DNA from: Ligula intestinalis
Lineage: Eukaryota > Platyhelminthes > Cestoda > Diphyllobothriidea > Diphyllobothriidae
Reading direction: 5' to 3'
Assembly (NCBI GenBank): GCA_036362985.1
Contig: JAYGXS010000001.1
Coordinates: 77,634,282-77,698,281 of the forward strand
DNA length: 64,000 nt
Shown: positions 20,846 through 32,533 of the stretch, piece after piece
Layout: each line of letters opens with the position of its first letter
How positions within the stretch are numbered: position 1 is the first letter of the stretch
Position numbers and translations under genes: made by a program
The notes under the pieces: model-generated
Seen by the model: only the letters and a program-made list of their open reading frames with translations
The model's database searches: none
Told to the model about the DNA's origin: nothing

Positions 20846-23680
20846 CATATACCTTAATCCTCCCCCGTCGTCACCCCCGCCCAATTTTGGGCGTGTACAG
20901 ACAGGATATTTATTTGTTAAGGTCGCCTTTAAAATGTAGGACATGATATACACTCATTTCAAAATTTATGAACGCCAAATGACCTCTTCTTAGTGGCATG
21001 GAGAAATTTGTGATTTTTTTAGACAGAAGGTAAGCAGCGTACAGTTTGAAAAACTTTAATGCAAGTGTGACAACCGGTAAATTTTAAAATTATTCGGCAA
21101 TTTCAAAAGTTTTTAAATCGATGAATTGCTTCCTTTTAAGTAAAAAAAACTTAAATAAAGCGTAGGCTGCTACCAAACGAGTACAACGAAGATTATTTTG
21201 ATATATTTTTCTATAAAATATGTCTAAATATATAAGACCATTAAAAATCAATGATAAGCGTGCATACTACATAAGTTGCCACTTGTTACAGAGCGTAATT
21301 TTTACAGGCGATCAGAAGAAGCGATTTAAAAGGCCAGTATCCTGTCGTGACTGAAATATATTGTGAGTAGGCTGCAGGAGAATCAACTTTACAACCCTAC
21401 TTAAGTAATAAGTTTGAATGGTAAATCCATTTCAGAATTTAGCGCGATATTTCATGAGATCAGCTATCTACTGTCAGTTTTATTTAACCTTTGTACTGAA
21501 GGAAAGGGTATCTCATAACTTAGGAAGTGATTTCAGTTATTAAACCGTTTAAAACTGAAAGTGCTGTTTAAACGCTTCTGCATCTGTCCGTTTAGTAAAG
21601 TCGCTGATGTAGCATACAAAATGGACCCGATTCATTACAAAAGATAAAAATCCCTTTGTGACATATTCTGAGTAGCATGAGCTGTATGATTCTTCTTATG
21701 AGGAAAGCATGCGGGGCGCAATTTGGAAATCCTTAGCGCATATGAATCTGCGAGTTGTGTAACAAATTATTCGGACATTAAAAAAGTTCTTAAAGTCGAT
21801 ATATATCATTTTTTTGATTTTATAATTTAAAGAAGACGAAATGTTTCACGAACTGACTAAAAGAAAGAATATTTCATCCGCGTTTTCTACTAAATATACT
21901 TAATTTTAAATAGCCTCAGAAACTAGTAAAAAATTAACTAATATTTAATTTGTCCTGTGGTTTGGATGTGGTTTTTGTGGGCGGCCGGAACAAAGCTAAA
22001 AAAGTCATCATCCTGATGTCACTGAAATATCGTGCGGTTATAATGCACGATTTCCATTACTACAATCGCGCCTGGGCAATCTATTCTAATGGGTAAAAGT
22101 TTGAAAAGTTTGGCAAACAGTTCGTCTGGACACCCTTTACGCCATGTATCGACCAGACTGTTATTTATGTGAGTTCATAACGCAGCGGTTACTCCCTGGG
22201 TTATCGAGCACTCCCTACATAACGTTAACTCCATCAGAGCTTGAACTTGGCACTAACTCTTTGAAACCAACAACCTCAACTCAGCTTACAAGAGATTTTT
22301 ATATAAGTCCATTAATGCGTGGCTGTGATTTTATATGCACTCAAGATACTCTAGCTTAATAAATTATAAGGGCACATCTTACTAATTTTATTCCAGAAAG
22401 CTTTCGTTTTTTAGAACTATGTTGTCTGAAAGCCAGATTACTTTCCACAACGCACTCCACAAAGTCAGCATCAATGCAGGACTTTTTCGATCTCAACGGC
22501 ACTCGCTCAACCATCCACTGTTCGTTCAAGTTATTTGTAGTTACATAATACAAAAATAATTACTCGTGAAACTGAGACTGCCCAAGTGGATTGGAAACAG
22601 AATTTCCGAACAGCGCCACCGTCCACCAGCTTGTCTGATACGTAACGTCTTAACTGAAATGCTCTTCCAGAAAAATAATAGAAGCCATAACACCAGTCCT
22701 CGTTGCAATCAACATTCCAATTTTAGTAAAGGGGGATCATTTTAGTTTTTCAAGATTTCTTCCGGTCATCTGGGCTCTGATGATACCCCATCTGACCTGA
22801 ACCCAAAAATGGAACTATATTTTCAATATTGTTATGTAACCGGTATAAAATCAGTGTTTAAAAAACAGCTTTTAAGCTGGCAGTCAAAATCAGTCCTCCT
22901 GAATATCAGCTAAAAATTGAGAAGCTGGTCAAAATTATGCAATATTTGTTGCTTGAAATTTACTGCAGATGGATTGGCGACCGCTAAAAATATGGGCTAA
23001 AGAAACTTTTATTTAGACTTTAATATAATTTAGTAGTTTTTTTAAAAAAGAATCTAGGACGAAATACCACTTAAACAGCAAGATAACGTCACATAACTAG
23101 ATAAACACTGCATTGAAAGTGTACGTGTACCAAATACTTAACGCATAATAACTCTCAAATACCTAGGCTTTCGCAGATGGCTACCAGATCAAAACAGCTG
23201 TCCATAACAGCTCAGTCAAACTCCTACCAGGAAGCTTTGCTAAATCCACCCTGCCGGCTCTGCGTAACGATAGAGCGCAATGTAAAATGATAATATTGCT
23301 GTAGCACAACTTCTAATTTTATCTTTTAGTGTAAAGCAGACACTGTAGTACAGTCCTGTCGGTTGGCGATCTCAATTACATACTTTGCGTACCCCTAAAC
23401 AGGGTGATTTTCCAACAAGTTAATTGAAATGGTACAGCATAATAGATTTAGACGACGCGAATTAATTTAATTCTCCTTTCTATTCGACAATAATCTTACT
23501 TTTAATTCAATAAGGCGTGAGAAACAAGGTAATTGGTGCTTATTATATAAAAATGGCCGCAGGAACATTTCGTTTGAAATCGGAAATGAACCGTCACCGA
23601 AAAGATCTCTCAACGGCATCGCTGTTATATAAATACGCGAATATGTTTCTTCATTTCTGGCGATGTTAGCGAATATAAAC
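20846..23680. other. AT-rich spacer, possible diverged tandem duplication
   Basis: There is no gene here. Two stretches share phrases at a constant offset of about 673 bp: attattcggca.tt.aaaa.gtt near 21,091 and 21,765, and atcctg..gt.actgaaatat near 21,340 and 22,012. This suggests an old duplication of roughly 400 bp blocks. The right part has low-complexity AT tracts only. Confidence 0.4.
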
Positions 23681-23876
23681 CGTAAGCATGATTTGAGTTG
23701 ACCCAAGTGTGAAAAACTCTAGGCGTTTGGCGGGATTTGAACCCGCGCATCAGAGAAAGCCTTTGCCGGAGGCTAACGCTCTACCGCTAAGCTACAAACG
23801 CCTAGAGTTTTTCACACTTGGGTCAACTCAAATTAAGCAAATCTGCCAAACCAACTTAATAATACGTAAGCATGAT
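23681..23876. mobile_element. Inverted-repeat tRNA-like insertion with 12 bp target duplication
   Basis: The 12-mer cgtaagcatgat occurs at 23,681-23,692 and 23,865-23,876, like a target-site duplication. Between the copies lies a perfect 38 bp inverted repeat (23,692-23,729 and 23,795-23,832, extendable by one A-T pair). The loop of that repeat is a tRNA-like body. No protein is encoded. It looks like one small retroposed or fold-back unit. Confidence 0.6.
23723..23801 (-). tRNA. tRNA-like gene or pseudogene, identity uncertain
   Basis: On the minus strand the acceptor stem gcgtttg/caaacgc, the D arm gctt-agcggta-gagc and the T arm gcggg-ttcaaat-cccgc are perfect or nearly so. A box (tagcttagcgg) and B box (ggttcaaatcc) Pol III promoters are present. 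The anticodon arm can form agcct-ccggcaa-aggct, giving GGC (Ala) but with C instead of T before the anticodon. A different register gives CCG (Arg) without a paired stem. The spacing around this arm is also irregular, so it is probably a pseudo-tRNA. A T5 stretch for Pol III termination follows on the minus strand (23,712-23,716). Confidence 0.6.
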
Positions 23877-25200
23877 GTTTTGAATTATGTTTTTTCCCAC
23901 AGTTTTTTCAAAAAATACATTTATTCATGAATAAAAAATAACAGAGATGGATAGACATAAGATCCTGTTTAGTTGGGCAACCTCATTTTATGAATATATA
24001 CCCAAAGAAGACATTTTCTTTATTCATCTGCTTCATAAGCCTGCTTTCTTAACTCGTATTCAAACAAATGTGGTAAGTCGGGTTTAGTTTTTTAAAGAAA
24101 GCCTTTAAGCCCTTGCGAAAAGAGGCTAAATCTTAATTTATTGGCATGGCATTGTTACTCAGGGATTGGTTTTCAATAAGGAAGATTGGGAGTGCTTCTG
24201 TTCATTCGATGGACGAAAATACATTTTGGTTTATTGGAGTATATGCTGCATCAATGGGCCATTGGCTATATCACACAGGGAATAAATAATGTATTTCGGA
24301 TTAACAACTCCAACCTCCGTAAAAAAGCTTAGATAACTGGATAATCAGCTGCTTGACGAGACAGAGTCCAAAAAAGTGAATATTAGCGGTCGCCATGCAT
24401 TAAAGTACGTCAAGCGACTAACCACACCCATTTTCTTCTCATAACGTTGCCCTTCAAGCTCACCGTCGCAAGTTTTAAATACTTACTGTACAAAGACTCA
24501 CGGATAACATTTTTTTTCAGCAAATACTCACAGGTCCTTGCGGTAGTCATTGCAAGGTTGTATAATTGTTACGACGTTATCCTCCCTCCCTTCAGAGCTA
24601 TTCAAGCATTCGTCTTGCCGATTTTTGGCAGTTCTACATACTTGCACCGGAACCGGTGGGGTATTTTAATACTTTCCTTTACCTGATGTAGTCATTCAGA
24701 AAGTCTGTTATTCATTTGCATATGTTCTGATGCCTTGGGTACCATTGTATACTGTTACCCACTATGCTACTTCTAAAGGGCTGACTACCTCGGGTTGGAT
24801 TATGAGACTGTTTTAAACTAGTCAAACGCGGTCATTGACAAGTCATGTTACGTAGAAAGATAAGGAACCCTAGCATGGCTACCTCTAACTCGAGGGCTAT
24901 CATCGGCTAGATATATGCTAGCTTCAGATGCCAGCGTACTTGAAGTTTGAGCCCGCGTTCAGTGAACAAGTAATCCCTTAGGCATGCTGTTATATCCACT
25001 TTTCTTACAGGCTAAGCCTCCGTTGACTGAGATCGGTAATATTCAGAGTCGCATGTGAATGGCATTCCCCTCTCTATATGAATTGCAGTACAGAATAAAG
25101 TCCTTCAAAGCGAAACGGTCATTTCCATTTCTGTCGCACAATCAGGGTAGGTCGATGAATGCCACTCGCGTAAATTGGAGTGAGTAGTCACGGACATTTC
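23877..25200. other. Spacer without gene
   Basis: This is AT-rich DNA in which I recognise no coding, RNA or repeat feature. Confidence 0.5.
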
Positions 25201-25215
25201 CTCACATCAACTTAT

Positions 25216-25760
25216 CTACACTTTTTCTGAGATTTTAGAGGGTTGATGGGTCAACAATGCGATGTTTGTCAAGACGATGTAAACTGAACAACGTTTGCTG
25301 CGGCGAGGAGGCGTGCAAGACTCAGAAAGCAGTGGCAGCAAGTGTTCCCCCTCCCCCCCCCCCAGCCGGATGTCATGCATTAGCGCTGTCAATCCCGATG
25401 CGCGCTGCGATTTTTCGTCCACCTGTAGCCAGTCAGCATTGAACCGCACCATGCTGCGCGCACAAGAGGCCTATTCACGCACGGCGACGAATATATGTAT
25501 ATACCCTCAACCCTATCCCCCCCGCTCAGACAGGACACGAGAGTAGGAGTAGGCCTCCCCCGTAATACAGGTGCTCTTTTACTAAAGTAGTGGAAGCCTC
25601 CTTATTCCCTTGTCCTAGCTACAGCCCCCAATCCAACCCCTATTTCTCATGGCATTTAGCGCACACCCACCCGCATTGCGGAATGTTCATTGTTCTGCGT
25701 GCTTCCGGGGGAAGGCAGGGGCGGGGCCATTTTAATTACCTTTGGCGAGAAATCGATTAA
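25216..25760. other. C-rich / CpG-rich block of unknown nature
   Basis: The composition changes sharply here. There is a C run at 25,347-25,363, CpG-rich sequence at 25,395-25,500 and further C runs at 25,517-25,524 and 25,553. Open frames on both strands are composition artefacts. A similar C-run block occurs near 33,480-33,600. It may be a dispersed repeat or a regulatory region; I cannot decide. Confidence 0.35.
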
Positions 25761-26639
25761 CGGGGTATTTATGTGGGAGGAGGGCGACAGGGGAAAGCGG
25801 GAGGGCTGGCGACTGTAAACGCGACCAGTCGTAAGGCCCTACGCATAACCGTATCATACTAGTAGTATGAACAATGAGAAAAATTGAGCCATTGTTAGGA
25901 AGAACGATTAAATTTGTCTTCTGAACGACTTTGCATAGGTCTGCTTTAAGGAGTTTAAGCAACATTAAGTAAAAACTCCATCAACGAGCCTAATGTCAGC
26001 CACGAGAGTCATCTGAAAGCACGTTAGTTGAAATAACGTCGTAGTTTTTGGCTTACGCGTCTGCTCCTAGTTGATTTTATCGCCTCGCTTTCAAGCCGGG
26101 GATGGCATCAAGGTCCGCTCAACCAAGCTACCAGGGTGGATCGCGAATACCAAACACCTTATAGTTTATTAACAAAATACAAAAGTTGCCTGTTTATTGT
26201 TAAGATGTTGGGAACTTTGTTTCCTCAAATACTAGAGGTATGCACGTTAGGGCTTTTCACAACATAGTGGACACTGCAGTCATATGCTGATCATATTTTG
26301 ATTTCGCAAAATAGAACTTTCTTCGAGCAGATGTCATGCATCAAAATTTGTGTTCCAAGAAGCAGATTTGTAACTAAGTCTTTAAAATTACATTTTAACG
26401 ACACTTAGTTTGTCCAAAAAACAAACGCAATCCATTCTATTTCGAGAGCCCTATGGAAAACAACTCCATTGGTTGTACCGTCATTATTCATCATGAGAGG
26501 CTCAGTCATATCCAGTGCCTTGTGCGTCGGTCGCTGGACAAGGAACTTAAACTGGCTCAACGCACATGCCTCTGCTTGCTACCAATGAGAAAGGAGCTGA
26601 ATTCTTTCAATTAAACGAGGGCAAATGCAATAATCCAAG
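25761..26639. other. Spacer without gene
   Basis: I see nothing recognisable in this AT-rich stretch. Confidence 0.5.
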
Positions 26640-26980
26640 GTTTTATCTTGCGCAGACCTTCGTGCCTCGTCCAGCTAGTTTTGCTTCTGCCAGATTTCCC
26701 TTTCTACCGCTAGAAAACATCCGCTCTAACCGCTCTTCGCCTCCTCACTGCGCGCTCACTCGCACACTCACCGTCTTCCCTATGATTGGTCCGTCCTCGC
26801 GACGGCCTGAATTTCTCCTCTTTTTGCAGGAGAGCATGCCGAGTACGATAGGTGAGCCTGTTTGGCCTTCTCAACGATGCTAGCCGATGAAAAATCGATG
26901 CCTCTTTGGCGGCTGTCTTTCCACTCTGTCCAAAATTAGACTCTGGTGTGACCGGAGCAGACCAATACCTGAGCTGGTGT
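26640..26980 (+). promoter_or_regulatory. Candidate promoter / 5' non-coding exon region
   Basis: A CpG-rich patch stands out from AT-rich flanks. It includes an ATTGG (inverted CCAAT) box near 26,784 and a pyrimidine tract ending in tttttgcag at 26,822-26,830, followed 20 bases later by a gtgagc donor-like site. A second gtgagt lies near 26,978. It is 4.2 kb upstream of the MFSD6-like start codon, which itself follows a splice-acceptor-like sequence. It could therefore be the gene's promoter and first non-coding exon. This is inference only. Confidence 0.25.
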
Positions 26981-28185
26981 GAGTACGTTATTTTGCCTCT
27001 ATCAATTCGAATTACTTTTTACATTATTTTAAGACCTACCAAATGATCCAGCATTTAATATATTTTTGAAATTAGCAGCTTGCCAAATCTCTTGCAGTAG
27101 TGTGGGCTATTTAAACTATGCAACCGTTTCCATGGAGCCTGTGTTCATCAAGGAAAATTTAGTGATTATTAGTGATAATCCAGTTAGAACATGATTGCAT
27201 CTAAGTCATTTAGATCAGCTATTCTTAAAAAAAGTCCACAGCAGACCTATGTTTATCGCGCTTATGTAAGTTTCGACAAAAACAAAAAGTGAATAATTTT
27301 TTTTGAAAATTTCTTATTAAAGGGCAGCAACTTAAACTGATAATAAAAATTAAAATTAGCTGAAGCTAATTTTAGACGCAGAAGATTAAAATTTTAATTT
27401 TCGCGAAGGAAATGATAATGAGCATCAAATAATTACTGCAAGTAATAAGGTTCCTCTCAATGTTAAGTAAACGCTCGAAGTTTAAAGCAAGGAAAGCTTA
27501 CCAAAGCAGCCGGCGTTTTGATAAAATTTAATCATTTTCTGAAGGCACGCCTGAACTAAAAAGTCTGATGAATCTTTCAGACGAATATTTCTCCTCGTGA
27601 AGGCAAGAAATAAGGGGACGAAACGACATAGCCGCTGAACCTAGTATCGAATGCATCGGGTCAGTTATTTTTTTGAGTAAATAACAATCTGGGACAACAG
27701 AATAGGGGCATGCCTAATAACTGTAAACCTTTACAATTTCCCCAATGAGGGTATTTTCGTATTGGGAGGGGGTCTCGAAAGAATACTTATAATAACCACC
27801 TAATTTGACGGCTATATAGGGAATTATTAGTAAGAGGAAAAGGTTTAAAAAAATTCTAAGTACTAGATTTACCAAGATATACGTTTCTGAAGGCTATCGA
27901 TCAATATCGAACTTCGGAATCGTTAAGAAAGCTAATTTTTTAGGAAAGCGTGAGACGGTAATTATTGTAGTGAAAATGAAAACTTCACTGCATGATGTTC
28001 AATGCCTTATCACTTCCATAATGGACTTTCAGGTTGAGGTACTTCTAATTTTAGGTCTTTAGGTACCACTAGCGGGTCACAAGTTACTAAATTTACCAAG
28101 CAGAAGGTACATGAGGAACCTCTGAGTAAATAGTTTTGGATAAAATAAGCATTTTTATTAGGTGTTTTCCTGTCGGTTTGTAAAT
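26981..28185. other. AT-rich spacer
   Basis: I see no gene or repeat here. Confidence 0.5.
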
Positions 28186-28527
28186 CTAGCTTAAAGCAGG
28201 TCCACTGCAGCAAGTGAAAAGTATTTTTAAGCGTTTTTGAATTATTAACAGACTGAATCCACCAGTTGGCTCTTCCGTGTACGGTGTTTCGGACGCCAGC
28301 TGCACAGAAATGCAAATCATTGACTTGTTTTTCTCTGCAATGTGCACGAGATAAGGCTTCGACTTAGACACCGCCTCATGACTCGAAAAAGATATACGCG
28401 TGTAATAGTTTTTTTCAATAGGCGTTGAAGGATACATCATATTGACAGCATAAGTTCCAGCTAAAAGTCCAGATACGTGTTTCACCGGGATTCTGCCGCT
28501 ACTTGTCACATCCGCGAGGGGTCCGGA
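28186..28527 (-). CDS. Unrecognised ORF, possible exon
   Basis: A minus-strand frame open from about 28,527 gives ~113 residues, with PVKHVSGLLAGTYAVNMMYP followed by alternating polar/hydrophobic segments (YLVHIAEKNKSMICISVQLA). The composition is more protein-like than the low-complexity frames nearby. It has no ATG at its left end, and I recognise no family. It could be an exon of an undetected gene, a transposon relic or chance. Confidence 0.2.
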   Translation of the reverse strand, partial: SGPLADVTSSGRIPVKHVSGLLAGTYAVNMMYPSTPIEKNYYTRISFSSHEAVSKSKPYLVHIAEKNKSMICISVQLASETPYTEEPTGGFSLLIIQKRLKILFTCCSGPALS

Positions 28528-31129
28528 TAATCAGTGAGTTTTCCACCATTCCCTATGTGCTATATGGTACGCATTTCAGTTTAGACATTTTGCTTTCATT
28601 TTTTGGAAATTAATAGTTAAATTGAAGTCTACGCCTATAGACTTGCAAATAAAATGATTCCTTCCAAGAAAGCGATTAATTTCTAAAAAGATTAAAAGGC
28701 GACAGTTTTTAAAATTCAGAAAGTAACGTTTGTTTGCTAACTAACATTTTCACCCACTGATTCAAAGGTGTCGCTAATACCATCGCCGAGCAGTAAATAT
28801 TTCTTTTTCACTGAACACTGCATATTTAGCTCAACAGGCTTCTGTGATTTCAGATAAAAAATTGGGCACTGTTAACCAGCGCAAAACTCGATTCTTGTTA
28901 CTCTGAATTACAGTCTGGCCTATTTCCTATGTTCTAAATAGGGTGCACTAAGGGTGTTAAGACAGTTGTATACAGGTCACAGGGATGAAAACTATTGTTT
29001 GATGTTACCGTCACCGCTCATTTTCTTCAGTAGTTTTTTAAAATACACAAAAAATTTATAATGGCAGATTACAATGCACTGGAATGACCATCGATTCTTA
29101 TTTCGTACCCTCGAAATGTGCTGGGTTGGATTTTTCAGGGCTGTCCTTTACCATCTAAAATTTGTATTTATTATCCAAATTTCAACCAAGTGGATACTTT
29201 TCTTACACTTTCCTGCGCTTTTCTGACGGTAAAAATTCCCAAACATTTAATTACGTCAAGAAGGGCTTGAACGGGGACATGTCTTGCTGAAAACGTTCCA
29301 TTTTCACCAGTGGCCATTTAGGTAGTTGAAAACTGACCAAGTGTCTTGGAATATGCACCTCTCCTCTGAAAAAGGGAAAACACTTCAGAGAACTCGGCAT
29401 GTACACGATAGCGTCTAATTAGTTAACAAACTACACTTCATCCGACAAAAGGAATGGTTGGGATAGGTTTTACGAGCTATAGGTTGGGGAGCAAAGTGAT
29501 TGCAGAACTTTGCTCATTCGTGGGAGCTGGGGTTTTCAGTATATGAAGGATGGGCGCTAGAAGCGAGGCCCAATAGGCCGATGAGAAGAATTACACTCTC
29601 ATACGACAGCAGGAGATGTGTATCGGAGAGCAGGTGACATAGTTTGTTTTCAAATTGTCAATGGCTTATACAGTAAACCCAAATAGGCGTCTCGAGTCAT
29701 TAAGTTACAACCAAAATTATGGGTAGGAAATCTTCCTTCAGTGAGATGGGTAAAAAAATCGATTTTTTGGTAATCCTCGGAAAGCCAGAAATTACGACAA
29801 TGCGCTGTGCCTTCGGGCTACTTGGATAGCAGACGGTAGGTCATTTTAGTGAAGCGAGGAGACGGGCAGTTATTTCGGTGTAAAGAGAGCTCTTCAGGCT
29901 ACGCCTTGTCTTACTTTCGAAAATCGTTTTCACCGGAATTCAGACCCAAGCCACCTGCCTGAATCTTCTGATATCAGCCCACTTGACGAAAAGTGCAGAA
30001 AAGTTTTATTCTCGTTCTACTCCTCCCTGTGTTACTCGGATGCAGCTACAATTCACATTTGGTTTTGTTAGACAATGTCTAAGTATTTGCTGCATAAAGT
30101 AGGTTTAACTGAACACGACGAATTATATCGACGACCACCTGTATCAGTTAAACGACGGTTATGACTATTTTGAGAGTATTAAGGCGCAGAGGGGCTAGCA
30201 CAAGTGATCATGGATTTTGGTGCAATAAGTCATTAAGCTGGGACTTCAGGGTGTCATATGGCAACCGTCGACACACAAATTCAGAAGGGTCTTGGACGCC
30301 ATTAGGGCGTTGCAATACGTATTCTTTAGTTAGTGATGGTAATATCCGCGGAAGCCGTTGAAGATATGACCACATTGACTAACTTTTCAAATCCGTGGAG
30401 GTTTTTCTCGGAAACTACAATTCACTACCTGGTTATGCAAATGGATTTGTAGCAAGGTGTTTCCTGCGATGTGTGCCATTAGTTGCTCATCCTTTCGGAA
30501 AACCAAAACGTCAAATCTCAGAAGAACGAAGGGCCCTAGATCCAATAGACCTATACCTACTGAATATTGGTATTAGACTAGCATATGACATTGTGCCACC
30601 GATGCCCCCTTTTAAAACATTCGCTTATACTAGGGACCTAAACAAGCAACTGTTTGCATCCCACTTGCACGCCACGGCCTTGCATAAAAGAGCCTATTTG
30701 TCGTGTCGCCATAGGAAGCTCTGAGCGAACCAGCCGTCTTCTTTCCCACCCTAATTGATAAGTCAGCCCTGTACACTCACTTGGCGTCAACCAGACACTT
30801 ACGGCTGGGTCCCTATCTGATACAAATCAATTAGGTGACGTAATGTACGTCAACGACTTAATATATATTTTTTAGACTAGCGGCTGCTGTCTTTCGTGCG
30901 TATTACTGAGTATTTATGCTTTACTCCCAGAAGCTGTTTTTATCTGGAACATTGTGTTTACAGTGGCAAACCGTTTTTTACTAGCATTCCTGACTTCAAG
31001 TTTTTTTAGATCGAGCCGACATCCTTAGTATTTCGTACTGGCTTAGCATACGAAGGGAACAGAAATAGAAACATTGGAAAGAGTTAAGGATCCAAAACAT
31101 TTGACCGTGCGGTCTTTTCTAAATTTTAG
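28528..31129. other. Spacer upstream of the MFSD6-like gene
   Basis: There is no assignable gene. One ATG-less open frame of 109 codons (30,395-30,724, + strand, including ALDPIDLYLLNIGIRLAYD) has no recognisable family. The rest is AT-rich and probably contains an untranslated-region intron of the gene at 31,139. Confidence 0.4.
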
Positions 31130-31130
31130 A
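31119..31130 (+). promoter_or_regulatory. Splice-acceptor-like site before the start codon
   Basis: The pyrimidine-rich ggtcttttctaaattttag ends at 31,129, nine bases before the ATG at 31,139. It would accept either a 5' UTR exon or, in flatworms, a trans-spliced leader. Confidence 0.5.
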
Positions 31131-31138
31131 ACGATTCT

Positions 31139-32533
31139 ATGGAGAACACCGTAGTTGCGGCAGTAGAATCGGATCCAATCGATGCCCCATCAGGCGGTCT
31201 TCGTGGTCTAAAACGGGAGTTCTTCGAGTGGCTGCATTCACCTGTGAACCGATCACTCCTTCTGTTCAAGTTCTTCTTTTTCTTATTCTATGCAGCGTTT
31301 GGCTCTCTCTTTCCTCTCTTTTCAATATACTTCAAACAATTAGGGCTCAATGCCACACAGTGCGGAGCCCTAGGTGGTGTGCGCTCTCTGGTGGAATGGA
31401 TCGGAGCTCCCTTCTGGAGTGGCATTGCTGAGCGCTGGAAGAAGGGAAAATTCTTCTTGATGGCCAGTCTCTTCTGTTGGATCTGTTTTACGCTCGGTCT
31501 GGGGTTTGTGAGACCAAAACCCGAAGGTTGCTTGGTTAGAATAAACTCAAAATTCACGGAAGAGAGTGCAAATGCTTCGGATTACCGAAACCTCTTCATC
31601 TTTGAGCCCTACCGTCAGGTTCCAAGTGACAGTGTAGAATCTGTGGAAATGCAGCGTTACCTGGATTTGGCCTGGTGTAACCAAATCGGCCAATCACCAC
31701 TGCATTTGAACAGCGAAAAACTCTCGGACAAGGCCGACATCGCAATGCTTACGTTAGATAAGGCCGGCGTGAGCTCTAGGGTAACATCTTTCCTGAACAA
31801 CCCTTATCACGATCCACAACACTATCCAAAGGGAAGCCTAGTGATGCCGTTGTACTCGACCGTTGTGTATACCCAGTCAAGAATCAATCAGGTGTTTATA
31901 ATTGCGATGATCTTGATTGTTGTTGGAGCGTTCTTCTCAAGTCCTGCCATTTGTTTGGCCGACTCTGCCGTGATGCTCTTTCTGGAGGGGAAGGGGACTA
32001 ATCTCTACGGACGACAACGAATGTTTGGTTCAATCGGCTGGGGTCTGGCCATGTTCTTTGTCGGCATTGCCCTTGATCAGGCACAGAGCTTTCCCGATCA
32101 CCCCTGCATGCGTCCGGGTCAACGTGAAAGGAATTACATGGTCTGTTTTGCTGTTTTTACGGTTTTCATGTCGTGTGCCCTGCTGGTGGCGACACAATTC
32201 CACTTTCCCTATGATGGGGCAGAGGAGAGTATGTATTTCAAGGTGGTGAAGGACAAAGTTGCAAAAACGCTCCTACGCAGAACGACAAAGAGTCGTGGAA
32301 AGCTAGTAAATGTGGACGACGAAGGGGAGGAATGGCGTGGCGATGGCCAGGGCTACACGGCCCTTGGGACTGAGCCGAGTGGAACGACTGCAGCGACCAC
32401 AACTAATGAGGATATCCTCGAGCAACAATTGGGAATAAGACTTAACAGAGCTGAGATCCATTCTTCGCAGATGGCTGGACTGCCGGAATCCGACCCCTTC
32501 GTGGAGGATCTGGCAGCGACTGCTCAGACTAAG
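31139..32533 (+). CDS. MFSD6-like: MFSD6-like exon 1 (start codon, TM1-6)
   Basis: 465 codons run from ATG to the donor AAG|gtaagt, ending in phase 0. It encodes the N-terminal half with six hydrophobic segments and the polar loop after TM6. Possible N-glycosylation sequons are NAT (residue 71) and NAS (145). If unspliced, the frame would end four codons after the donor. Confidence 0.92.

Noticed and set aside
23709..23930. 73-codon plus-strand frame
   Set aside because: It is the antisense reading of the tRNA-like body (RLAGFEPAHQRKPLPEA), a well-known artefact.
26831..26850. 20 bp micro-exon containing an ATG, considered as the start exon of the MFSD6-like protein
   Set aside because: Joining it to 31,130 puts its ATG out of frame with the transporter; it could only be untranslated.
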